A DNA stretch of 64,000 nucleotides, from assembly GCA_035712145.1 (NCBI GenBank), contig DASTBI010000187.1:19962-83961 (forward strand), in the 5' to 3' direction. Below, in pieces: positions 53,044 to 64,000 of this stretch. Numbering within the stretch: position 1 is the first letter of the stretch; every line of letters starts with the position of its first letter. The notes beneath the pieces are model-generated. The model made no database searches. It saw nothing but the letters and a program-made list of their open reading frames with translations, and was not told the DNA's origin. The position numbers were made by a program, and so were the translations under genes. The DNA is from Candidatus Eisenbacteria bacterium (GTDB lineage: Bacteria; Eisenbacteria; RBG-16-71-46).

Positions 53044-54153
53044 TCAGCTCTCCTCTCCCCACGGCACCAGCACAACCTTCCCGGCTTTGCCGGCGCGGAG
53101 CAAATCGATCGCCTCGTCGAACTTCTCCATCGGCATCACGTGCGTGATCGTCGGCCGGATGTCCAGGCGGCCCGACGACAGCAGGTTGTGCATCTGGTAC
53201 CAGGTCTCGTACATGCGACGGCCGATGATCCCGTGGATGGTCGCGCCCTTGAAGATCACCAGACGGTTCCAGTCGAGATCGAAAGGCTCCTTCGGAAGCC
53301 CCAGGAACGACAGGCGGCCTCCGCTGCGCAGCGCGGCCAGCCCGTCCCGCACCGCGGAAGGATCGCCCGACATCTCGAGCACGCCGTCGAGCCCGGCGCG
53401 GCCGGTCAGCTCGCGGCAACGGTCCACGAACGACTCCTTCGACACGTCGATCACCGCGTCGGCTTTCATCTGGCGCGCGAGATCGAGGCGGTAAGGAGAG
53501 ATGTCGCTGGCGAATACCCGAGCCGCCCCCGCCGCCTTGGCGACACCGATCGCGAACAGGCCGATCGGCCCGCAGCCGGTGACCGCCAGGTTGCAACCCG
53601 AGATCGGCCCCGCGAACGCGGTGTGCACCGCATTGCCGAGCGGCTCCATGACCGCCGCGACCTCGATCGGGATGTTGCCGGGCGCCCGCCAGGCGTTGAC
53701 CGCGGGGACCGCCACGTACTCGGCGAACCCGCCGTTCACGTCGACGCCCAGGATGCGGGTGTTCTCGCAAACATGGCCGTTCCCGGTGCGGCAGGCCACG
53801 CAGTGGTTGCAGACGATGTGGCTCTCGCACGACACGCGGCCGCCGATCTTGAACTCGCTGACGCCCGCTCCCACTTCGACGATCTCGCCCACGAACTCGT
53901 GGCCCAGCGTGACCGGCGGCTTGATGCGCTCCTGCGACCAGCGATCCCAGCTATGGATGTGAAGATCGGTTCCGCACACGCCCGCGCGCTTCACCTTGAG
54001 CAGAAGCTGGCCGGGCCCGCAGGCGGGAACCGGAACTTCCCGGAACTCGGCGCCGGGACCCGGCTTCCCCTTCACCACGGCGCGCATGGTTCGCGGGCGC
54101 GTCTGGGTGCTCTTCACGGTGGATTCGGCGGTCGCGGGTGTCGTCGGGTTCAT
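53044..54153 (-). CDS. tdh: L-threonine 3-dehydrogenase
   Basis: 369 aa zinc-dependent MDR dehydrogenase. The catalytic-zinc site is in 'RAGVCGTDLHIHSWD' with 'GHEFVGEIVEVG'. The structural-zinc Cys set is 'SCESHIVCNHCVACRTGNGHVCENTRILGVDVNGGFAEY'. The NAD Rossmann motif is 'VTGCGPIGLFAIGVAKAAGA'. 'HSWDRW' and 'NTRILGVDVNGGFAEYV' match Tdh. It has a 22-residue Thr-rich N-terminal extension before 'MRAVVKG', an alternative start. SD AGGAGG precedes the ATG at 54153. Oxidises threonine to 2-amino-3-ketobutyrate for Kbl. Confidence 0.93.
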   Translation of the reverse strand: MNPTTPATAESTVKSTQTRPRTMRAVVKGKPGPGAEFREVPVPACGPGQLLLKVKRAGVCGTDLHIHSWDRWSQERIKPPVTLGHEFVGEIVEVGAGVSEFKIGGRVSCESHIVCNHCVACRTGNGHVCENTRILGVDVNGGFAEYVAVPAVNAWRAPGNIPIEVAAVMEPLGNAVHTAFAGPISGCNLAVTGCGPIGLFAIGVAKAAGAARVFASDISPYRLDLARQMKADAVIDVSKESFVDRCRELTGRAGLDGVLEMSGDPSAVRDGLAALRSGGRLSFLGLPKEPFDLDWNRLVIFKGATIHGIIGRRMYETWYQMHNLLSSGRLDIRPTITHVMPMEKFDEAIDLLRAGKAGKVVLVPWGEES

Positions 54154-54243
54154 GGTGCGGCCTCCTGGTTCACCCTTCGCGTGCGGGCGCAGCGATTATC
54201 GCCATGGATGGCGCTCGCCACGCAAGCCCAAAGCCAGGTCCTG

Positions 54244-57123
<2,880 letters not shown>

Positions 57124-57132
57124 GAGACGCCG

Positions 57133-57138
57133 ACTATA
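57133..57138 (-). promoter_or_regulatory. -10 element (TATAGT) of uvrA, apparently leaderless
   Basis: Minus strand TATAGT, then 9 nt, then the ATG at 57123; no SD. The same bases on the plus strand read ACTATATC, 16 nt before the divergent ATG at 57157. No clear -35 or SOS (LexA) box is recognised. Confidence 0.45.
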
Positions 57139-57156
57139 TCAAGTGAGGCAAGATCG

Positions 57157-57954
57157 ATGAGCCCACTCTGGAGAACCCTGATCGCGGCGGTCTTCGCCGG
57201 AATTGTCCCATCGGTGGGCGCCGAGGCAGGAGCCGCTGTGGACACCACGGGGGCAATCGAAGGCTCGGTGCTGGTTGGGAAGAAGATGGGGCCGCCCTAC
57301 ATCAACGTCGTGCTGATCGGGAGTCGCCAGGGCGCAATCACCGACGAGAAGGGGCGGTTCGCATTCCGGAACATTCCGCCCGGCCATTGGAAGGTGCGTG
57401 CGATGATGATTGGCGTCCCCGCCGCTGAGCGCTCTGTGAACGTCAGCGCCGGCAAGGCCTCCCAGGTCACGCTAAGACTCGAGGACCCCCACGATGCCGG
57501 GTTCATCGCCCGCCATCGAACGCGGCCCAACCGCGGTCTCATCCACCGCGTTCAGGAGAGCACCTCGATTCGAGCGTTTCGGATCGCGAGCGATCCTACG
57601 CAGAGTTTCGACTCCACCTCCATCTTCCGGGCATTTCGAATCACGAACGAGCTCCCTGTCCCGCCACGGGAGAATGTCGACACCCTGGCAGCGATCCTCG
57701 AAGACCCGAGGCTCTATGGAGGCCTCGACACCGACAAGAAGCTCTGCAGTTTTAATCCTGGAGTCGGACTGTTGCTGAGTGGCTCCAAGGGAACCACCAA
57801 GGCTCTGATTTGCCTTCGATGCGCCCAGATGGGTCTCTGGAGCGATCCCACGGGCCCCCATGCAAGCGTGGACTTCCAGAGCGTCGCGCCAGCCGTACGC
57901 AAATGGGTTGCTAAGCTGCTGGGAGTGGAGGACGTCCCCGAGGACGTTCACTGA
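57157..57954 (+). CDS. Secreted protein with carboxypeptidase-regulatory-like (Ig/transthyretin-type) domain
   Basis: 265 aa. Signal peptide (residues about 5-24, '[20 protein letters not shown]'). A CarboxypepD_reg-like beta-sandwich at about 32-108: '[55 protein letters not shown]'. The remaining 150 residues ('[22 protein letters not shown]', '[30 protein letters not shown]') contain a Cys pair ('CLRC') and match nothing I recognise. The ATG at 57157 has an SD-like GTGAGG 11 nt upstream. Codon and base composition look slightly less GC-rich than neighbours. Confidence 0.72.
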   Translation: MSPLWRTLIAAVFAGIVPSVGAEAGAAVDTTGAIEGSVLVGKKMGPPYINVVLIGSRQGAITDEKGRFAFRNIPPGHWKVRAMMIGVPAAERSVNVSAGKASQVTLRLEDPHDAGFIARHRTRPNRGLIHRVQESTSIRAFRIASDPTQSFDSTSIFRAFRITNELPVPPRENVDTLAAILEDPRLYGGLDTDKKLCSFNPGVGLLLSGSKGTTKALICLRCAQMGLWSDPTGPHASVDFQSVAPAVRKWVAKLLGVEDVPEDVH

Positions 57955-57983
57955 GCCATCAACTCGCCCTGATCGAGCGAGGA

Positions 57984-59252
57984 TCACTCCCAGCGCAGGG
58001 AGTCGACCGGATCGAGCCGCGAGGCCCGCATCGCCGGGTAGAGTCCGAAGATGATGCCCACGATCGCGGAGAAGGTGAGTCCGGTGATCACCGACCACAT
58101 GGAGACATAGGTCGGGAGCTTGCTCGCCGCGTGGATCACCCACGAGATGCCGGAGCCCAGCAGGATGCCGATGACTCCACCGACGGCGGTGAGCACGATC
58201 GACTCCATCAGGAATTGGGTCATGATCGTCTTGCGCCGCGCGCCGAGCGCTTTGCGCACGCCGATCTCGCGGGTCCGCTCGGTGACGGCCACCAGCATGA
58301 TGTTCATCACCCCGATCCCTCCCACCAGCAGCGAGATGCTCGAGATCAGCGTCATCAGCGCGAAGATCCCGCCGGTGAGCGCGTTGTAGAGGCCCAGGAA
58401 GGCGTCGTCGGTGAAGACCACGAAGTTGTTGCCCTTGTTGCTGGGCAGATGCCGCCGGATGCGCAGCACCTCGATGATCTCCTTCTGCGCCTGGTCGCTC
58501 AGCTCGGGCGTCTGCGCGATCGCGTCGAGGAAGAGCTCCCCGCGCTTCGGGAACCATGGTGGAGCGTCCTGCGGCACCGGGAAGTACTTGTCGATGGTCG
58601 AGTAGGGGATCGTCGCGACTGCGTCGAAGTTGTTGCCGAGCATCCGGCCCTTCACCTCGTACTCGCCGATCACGGTGAACGGGATGCCATTCAGGTGGAC
58701 CTTTTGGCCGATGCCCGAGGCGTCCTTGAACAGCGTCTCGCGCGTGTCCTTGCCGAGCACGACCACGTTGGCGCGGCGGTCGCACTCCTCGGCGGTGAAG
58801 AAGCGCCCGCGGGCGAGGTCGTAGCCATGGGTCGTCAGGTAGTGCTCGTTGGTGCCGAACACGAAGAGCCCGCGGGTCGCGCGGTCGCGATGGGACACGC
58901 GGATGTCCACCCATGGCCATTTGAACGGCGCGATCGCCTTGACCGAAGGGCAGCGCTCCATGATGGCGGCGGCATCCTCCATGGTGAACGCCTTGCGCTG
59001 CTTGAGGCTGTCGGGCACGCCGTCGCTGAACTGGATGCCGGGGCGAATACGGCGGATGTAGATGGTGTTGTTGCCGAACGACTGGATGCTCTGCTGGAAA
59101 GAGCGCTGAAAGCCGTTCACCAGCGCCACCATGCCGATGACCGTGCCCACGCCGATGACGATGCCGAGCAGCGCCAGCACCGAGCGGAGCCGGTTGGCGA
59201 TCAGCGCCAGGCCCGCCATGCGGAACGTCTCGCGCAGCAGAGAGAAGTCCAT
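57984..59252 (-). CDS. MacB-like ABC transporter permease (FtsX family), second copy
   Basis: 422 aa. MacB_PCD-type periplasmic domain between TM1 ('LALLGIVIGVGTVIGMVALVNGF') and the C-terminal three TMs, with '[42 protein letters not shown]' the diagnostic FtsX/MacB core. Ends 'LYPAMRASRLDPVDSLRWE'. A mechanotransmission-type exporter subunit. 4 nt after the sister permease, suggesting a heterodimer with it. Convergent with the gene ending at 57954. Confidence 0.93.
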   Translation of the reverse strand: MDFSLLRETFRMAGLALIANRLRSVLALLGIVIGVGTVIGMVALVNGFQRSFQQSIQSFGNNTIYIRRIRPGIQFSDGVPDSLKQRKAFTMEDAAAIMERCPSVKAIAPFKWPWVDIRVSHRDRATRGLFVFGTNEHYLTTHGYDLARGRFFTAEECDRRANVVVLGKDTRETLFKDASGIGQKVHLNGIPFTVIGEYEVKGRMLGNNFDAVATIPYSTIDKYFPVPQDAPPWFPKRGELFLDAIAQTPELSDQAQKEIIEVLRIRRHLPSNKGNNFVVFTDDAFLGLYNALTGGIFALMTLISSISLLVGGIGVMNIMLVAVTERTREIGVRKALGARRKTIMTQFLMESIVLTAVGGVIGILLGSGISWVIHAASKLPTYVSMWSVITGLTFSAIVGIIFGLYPAMRASRLDPVDSLRWE

Positions 59253-59256
59253 TGCT

Positions 59257-60470
59257 CTACTCGTAACGCAGCGCTTCGATTGGATCGAGCCGCGCCGCTC
59301 TCCAGGCCGGATACGAGCCGAAGAAGATTCCGATCAGACCTGACATCAGGATGCCGGCGATGATCGAGGGAATGCTGACCGCCGCCGGCAACGGCGAGAC
59401 CGCCGCCGCCAGCAGCGAGAGAGATATTCCGGCGATGATCCCGATCAGGCCGCCGCTCACCGACAGCGTGGTGGACTCCACCAGGAACTGCGTGAGGATC
59501 GCCCGGCGCGGCGCGCCCATCGCCTTGCGGATGCCGATCTCCCGCGTCCGCTCGGTCACGGAAACCAGCATGATGTTCATGATCACGATTCCGCCCACGA
59601 TCAGCGAGATCGCCGCGACGCCGATGGTGACCACGTAAATGCCGCCGGTGAGCGTGTTGTAGAGCTGCATCACGTTCTCGGACGTGGTGATGCCGAAATC
59701 GTCCGGTTGGCCCGGGCGCAGATGGCGCCGCGCGCGCAGTACGTTGCGCACCTCCTGCTGCGCGAGCGGCATCGAAGCCTGGTCGACGCTCTTCACCGAG
59801 ATGTCGATCGACCCCCGCTCCAGGTGGGTCTTGACGAAGGTCCTCATCGGGATCGCGGCGAAGCGATCCTGGCTCTGCCCGAGCAACTTGCCCTTCGCCA
59901 CCGTCACGCCGATCACCTCGTACGTGTCGATTCCAAGCCGAATGGAACGACCCACGGGGTCGAGATTGCCGAACAGATCCTCGGCGAGCTCGGGGCCGAT
60001 CACGCACACCATGCGGCGGCGCTGATCGTCGACGTCCGTGTAGGTCCTCCCCGCTCCGATCGCGTAGTCGTCCACCAGCTCGAAGCCGGCGCTCCGGCCG
60101 CGCAGACTGACGCCCTTCTGCTCCTTGTTGCGGTAGCGCGCCACCACCTGAGCGTTGCCCTGCGCGATCACCAGCGTGGCGTGAGGGGTGCCCGCGCGAA
60201 TGGCGTCGGCGTCGTCGATCGTGATGTCGGGGCGGTCGCGGACCTCCTCGTACTCCTCCTGGCTGGTGATGAAGCCGTACTTGTCCACGTAGAACACGTT
60301 GGAGCCGCTGGCGAGGAGCTTCTCGGAGACGAAGCGATTGAGGCCTTCGACGAACGAAAGCACCGCGATCACCGACATGACGCCGATGATCGTGCCGAGC
60401 AGCGTGAGAAACGAGCGCAGCTTGTTGGCGCGCAGGGCCGCCAGCGCCATGCCCGCCGATTCGCGGAGGT

Positions 60471-60474
<4 letters not shown>
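59257..60474 (-). CDS. MacB-like ABC transporter permease (FtsX family), first copy
   Basis: 405 aa. Same architecture as the next gene: TM1 '[24 protein letters not shown]', periplasmic domain with 'FLVES'-type elements, then '[42 protein letters not shown]' and C-terminal '[19 protein letters not shown]'. The ATG at 60474 overlaps the ATPase stop (ATGA). Confidence 0.93.
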
Positions 60475-61175
<701 letters not shown>

Positions 61176-61179
61176 GTGG

Positions 61180-62484
61180 CTACCCCCGTTTGCGCGCCCC
61201 GCCCGCGCCGCCGGCCTGCTCCTGGCGGACCTTTTGCTCCGGCTTGAGCTCGCGCAACGCCTTGTAGGGCCCCGTCACCACCGACTCTCCGGGCTTCAGG
61301 TCGCCGGCGATCTCGATCATCGTCTCGCTCGCGATGCCGGTCTTCACCGGAACGAACTTGGCGATTCCCTCGCGCACCACGAACACGCCGGTGATCTCCT
61401 TGTCCTTGCGGCCGACGGTGTCCTCCTCGGCGGCAACGGCGTCGCTGCGACGCGCGCGCCGCTCCTTGGCACCGCCCTTCTTCGTGGCGCGCTCGATCTC
61501 GCGCTCGGTGCGGACCACCACCGCCTGGATCGGCACGCCGTTGGTCTTGGGGTGCGTGGCGGTCTCGATCTCGACGTCCGCGGTCATGCCGGGACGCACT
61601 TCGCTCACGGTGGCGTCGAACGTCACTTCGACCTCGAAGTTGGTCTGGCCCTCGACGACCCCGCCGGTGGCGCTGCGCTTGGCGGTGTTCGCGATCTCGG
61701 TGACCGTGCCGTCGTACGCGCTATCGGGCAAGGCGTCGACGGTGATCTTGGCCTTCTGCCCGAGGCGAATGTCGACCACGTCGGTTTCGTCGACGTCCGC
61801 CTTCACCACCATGCGCGACAAGTCGGAGACCGTGAGGATCTGGGTGCCCGCGTTGTTCATGGTCCCCATGATCACGATCTCGCCTTCCTCGATGTAGAGC
61901 GCGCTGACCACACCGTCGATCGGCGCCACGATGCGCGTCTTCGACAGGTTGTCGGTGGCGGCGGTGAGCGCCGCCTGTGAGCGCGCCACCTCCTCGCGCG
62001 CGCCGTTCGCAGCCTCACGCGCGGCCTCGAACGTGGAGGTCGCCTGATCCCACTCCGCGTTCGAGAGCAGCTTCTGCTCGTAGAGCGCCTTCTGGCGCTG
62101 GAAGTTCGACTCGGCCACCTTGAACTTGCTGTCGGCATCGCGCTGACGAGCCTTGGCCGAGGCCAATGCGGTGCGGGCCTGCACCTGATCGGCCGTCCGC
62201 TGGACCGGATCGAGCTGGAGCAGGAGCTGGCCCCTCTTGACCGTGTCCCCCTCCTTGACGGCCAGATGCGTCACCTTGCCCATGATGTCGGCGCTGATCT
62301 TGACCTGGGTCTTGGGCTCGATCTTGCCCGGAGCCCGGACCTTGGAGGTGATGTCCTCGGTGCGCACACGAGCCATCTGGACGGCCATTCCCTTCTTGCC
62401 GCCCTGCGCCGCCATGTTGACCCCGACGAGAACCAGGAGCAGGGCGACCCCCAAACCGATCCACAGCCACTTTTTCTTCTTCAT
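61180..62484 (-). CDS. Periplasmic adaptor (membrane-fusion) protein of a tripartite efflux system
   Basis: 434 aa. N-terminal membrane anchor '[26 protein letters not shown]', lipoyl-like halves '[24 protein letters not shown]' and '[22 protein letters not shown]', an alpha-hairpin coiled coil between them (about 85-170), a beta-barrel '[28 protein letters not shown]' and a C-terminal MP domain interrupted by a basic insert '[14 protein letters not shown]'. HlyD/MacA type. 31 nt after tolC-like, 4 nt before the ATPase gene. Confidence 0.94.
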   Translation of the reverse strand: MKKKKWLWIGLGVALLLVLVGVNMAAQGGKKGMAVQMARVRTEDITSKVRAPGKIEPKTQVKISADIMGKVTHLAVKEGDTVKRGQLLLQLDPVQRTADQVQARTALASAKARQRDADSKFKVAESNFQRQKALYEQKLLSNAEWDQATSTFEAAREAANGAREEVARSQAALTAATDNLSKTRIVAPIDGVVSALYIEEGEIVIMGTMNNAGTQILTVSDLSRMVVKADVDETDVVDIRLGQKAKITVDALPDSAYDGTVTEIANTAKRSATGGVVEGQTNFEVEVTFDATVSEVRPGMTADVEIETATHPKTNGVPIQAVVVRTEREIERATKKGGAKERRARRSDAVAAEEDTVGRKDKEITGVFVVREGIAKFVPVKTGIASETMIEIAGDLKPGESVVTGPYKALRELKPEQKVRQEQAGGAGGARKRG

Positions 62485-62515
62485 GGGAGCCTCTGATTCC
62501 TCCTCGGACGGCGCG

Positions 62516-63904
62516 CTACTCGGCGCGGCCCCGGACGCGGTTCAATTGAGCCTCGGCGACCCGAATGGCCGCAAGGGCGGAAACGACGTCGCTCTGGGCA
62601 CGCTGGAGCTGCACCTGCGCGTCGATCAGATCCAGAATGGTCGAAGACCCGACATTGTACTTCTCCTGGATCAGCTTCAGGTTCTCGGTCGCCGACTCCA
62701 GCGTCCGGCGCGCTAGCCGATCTCCCTCCAAGGCTTCGCGGTAGGTCATCACGGCCTGGTGCACCTCGCTCTCCAGGTTGCGGTAGAGGGCGTCTCGATT
62801 CTCCTGGGCCCGCATCTGCCGGGCCCTGTTCGCAGCGATCCGGGCGTCGGTCGCGAGCCCATCGAAGAAGTCCCAATTCAGGGCGACCTGGCCTCCGTAC
62901 GAGCGATCGGTCTCGAGCCGGGTGTTGCTGGTGAGGCTCGAGCCCGGGATCTCGGCGCCCAGGGAGTCCTGAGCCGGCTGGTCGAAGGTCGACGTCGACG
63001 AGGACTGGAGGGCCACCTGCCCGCCGAGCGTGATGTAGGGAAGCCTCAGGAAGCGCGCCGAGTTGACGGACGCCTTGGCCGAGATCAGCTCGTTGTCCGC
63101 CGCCTGCAGATCCGGCCGGTTCTTCGCCGCCTCGGCGATCAAGGCGGGCTCGTCGACTTCGATCGGAGTTGCGGTGAGCAACGTGTCCACTTCCCCCATC
63201 GCGGACTCGCGGATGCCCAGCAGCCGGGCGAGCGCGATGCGCTGGACGGTGACCTGATGCCAGGACAGCACGGAATCGAGCTGGCTCTGCGAAGTGCGCA
63301 CCTGGGCGCGGTAGAGCTCGCTGCGCGAGACCGAGCCGACTTCGAACAGCGCTCTCACCCGGCGCTCGTCGTCGCGCGACAGCCGCACCGCGCCGCTGCT
63401 GACCTGCGCCAGGCGCACCGCGCGGACCACTTCGTAGAACTGACGCCGCGCGGCCAGCGCGACGTCGTTGCGCGTCGCCTGCTGACTCTGCTTCGCGGCT
63501 CGGAGGCCGCTGCGCGCCGAGGAGAAGTCGCTCAGGTTCGAGAGGCTGAGAATGTTCCAACGCCCGCTGACGACCGGCTGGGTCGAGTAAGACTCGTCGC
63601 GGAAAGTGGTCTGCGGCGGGAACGCGATGCCGCCGATCGCCGAGTTACCGACCGCGTCCTTGGTCAGCCGTCCGCTGCGCGAGATCGACGCGCTGAGATT
63701 GGGCAGGATCCCTGAATAGGCGCCGTAAAGGCCGGCCCTGGCGTCCAGCACCCCTGCCTCGGCGCCGATCACCTGGGAGTTGTTCTTGAGCGCGAGCTGC
63801 ACCGCCTTGCTGGCGGTCAGGATTTCCGCGTGAGCATCGACCGCGAACACCAGACCCAGCCCCCACAGCCAGGCTCGAGCCATAGACGAACCCATCCTCC
63901 TCAT
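62516..63904 (-). CDS. TolC-family outer-membrane efflux protein
   Basis: 462 aa. Signal peptide (residues about 8-26). Two OEP repeats: 'TASKAVQLALKNNSQVIGAEAGVLDARAGLYGAYSGILPNLSAS' and, in the second half, 'ALIAEAAKNRPDLQAADNELISAKASVNSARFLRLPYITLGG', with long alpha-helical heptad regions ending 'KYNVGSSTILDLIDAQVQLQRAQSDVVSALAAIRVAEAQLNRVRG'. The trimeric outer-membrane duct for the MacAB-like pump encoded downstream. ATG 63904 used (GGAGAGG upstream); in-frame ATGs at codons 4 and 8 are alternatives. Confidence 0.94.
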   Translation of the reverse strand: MRRMGSSMARAWLWGLGLVFAVDAHAEILTASKAVQLALKNNSQVIGAEAGVLDARAGLYGAYSGILPNLSASISRSGRLTKDAVGNSAIGGIAFPPQTTFRDESYSTQPVVSGRWNILSLSNLSDFSSARSGLRAAKQSQQATRNDVALAARRQFYEVVRAVRLAQVSSGAVRLSRDDERRVRALFEVGSVSRSELYRAQVRTSQSQLDSVLSWHQVTVQRIALARLLGIRESAMGEVDTLLTATPIEVDEPALIAEAAKNRPDLQAADNELISAKASVNSARFLRLPYITLGGQVALQSSSTSTFDQPAQDSLGAEIPGSSLTSNTRLETDRSYGGQVALNWDFFDGLATDARIAANRARQMRAQENRDALYRNLESEVHQAVMTYREALEGDRLARRTLESATENLKLIQEKYNVGSSTILDLIDAQVQLQRAQSDVVSALAAIRVAEAQLNRVRGRAE

Positions 63905-64000
63905 GGACCTCTCCGTCGAACTCCCGAAAGGCCGTCTTCCGGGCGTGACCTGCTTACGTGGGACGTGGCGAAAGGGTTTCGGTGCATCAGGCTCCAGGCA
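63905..64000. other. Upstream region of the TolC gene at the window end
   Basis: 96 nt with no coding frame or convincing promoter recognised apart from the SD-like GGAGAGG before 63904. Confidence 0.4.

Noticed and set aside
54154..54243. Promoter between uvrA and tdh (TTGCGT ... GATAAT on the minus strand)
   Set aside because: The -10-like GATAAT is good, but it lies about 19 nt from the nearest -35-like hexamer and overlaps a small palindrome; evidence too weak to list.

Overview
The window is a GC-rich, densely packed piece of a Gram-negative-type bacterial chromosome. It encodes a six-domain ribosomal protein S1, a TolC-type outer-membrane channel, SurA/PpiD-like periplasmic chaperones and many signal peptides. 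Two secreted subtilases end in an 'IPNPARG...GQRV.L.I.DASGR.VR...G' FlgD/T9SS-like Ig tail, typical of FCB-related and candidate-phylum lineages. Candidatus Eisenbacteria or a close relative fits best, but this is inference from gene style and not a marker-gene placement. I see no tRNA, rRNA, CRISPR array, intact insertion sequence or prophage.

Layout. (1) 1-5049: a giant PpiC-type foldase (cut by the window edge), pgeF, a secreted cyclophilin, and the end of a minus-strand operon. (2) 4618-12281, minus: five genes reading SpoIVB-type protease, secreted beta-propeller/Ig protein, GT-C glycosyltransferase, M28/DUF4910-like peptidase, PPC-domain protein. (3) 12376-16367, plus: homocysteine methyltransferase/MTHFR fusion, DUF360 membrane protein, aminotransferase, then a lone STAS protein. 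(4) 16369-19871, minus: a TPR-SPOR protein and mutS. (5) 20250-27805, minus: a nine-gene operon of FmdB zinc ribbon, HU, a 31-aa AURKAIP1/COX24-like protein, RNB exonuclease, PilZ, aroA, cmk, plsC and rpsA, with a strong promoter at one end and a textbook terminator at the other. (6) 27925-31915: two tandem subtilase paralogues. (7) 31916-32479: a gene-free stretch with a long imperfect palindrome. (8) 32480-42720, minus: what looks like one ten-gene operon. It starts from a TTGACA promoter with four membrane proteins (DUF6754-type plus three unknowns) and continues with a lipoyl/octanoyl ligase and a full oligopeptide ABC transporter. (9) 42874-50923, minus: glycine cleavage genes gcvT-gcvH-gcvPA-gcvPB, overlapped by two small unknowns, a GlmL/MutL-like ASKHA ATPase and a KOW/barrel protein. 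(10) 51117-54153: tdh, a TonB-C-domain protein and kbl. (11) 54244-57954: uvrA and a divergent secreted protein. (12) 57984-63904: TolC, periplasmic adaptor and a MacB-like ABC exporter.

Functional links. Tdh, Kbl and the glycine cleavage system form a contiguous threonine -> glycine -> 5,10-methylene-THF route. The lipoyl ligase at 38488-39267 could charge GcvH, and the MTHFR/homocysteine methyltransferase fusion could consume the one-carbon unit. Several genes without a Shine-Dalgarno sequence have a -10-like hexamer (TAnnnT/TATAGT) ending 7-9 nt before the start codon, which suggests leaderless transcripts. Genes inside operons mostly have strong SDs or 4-bp stop/start overlaps.

The best candidates for undescribed biology are the DUF6754 membrane module, the GlmL-like/KOW pair fused to a gcv operon without any B12 mutase, and the TonB-C protein placed between tdh and kbl.
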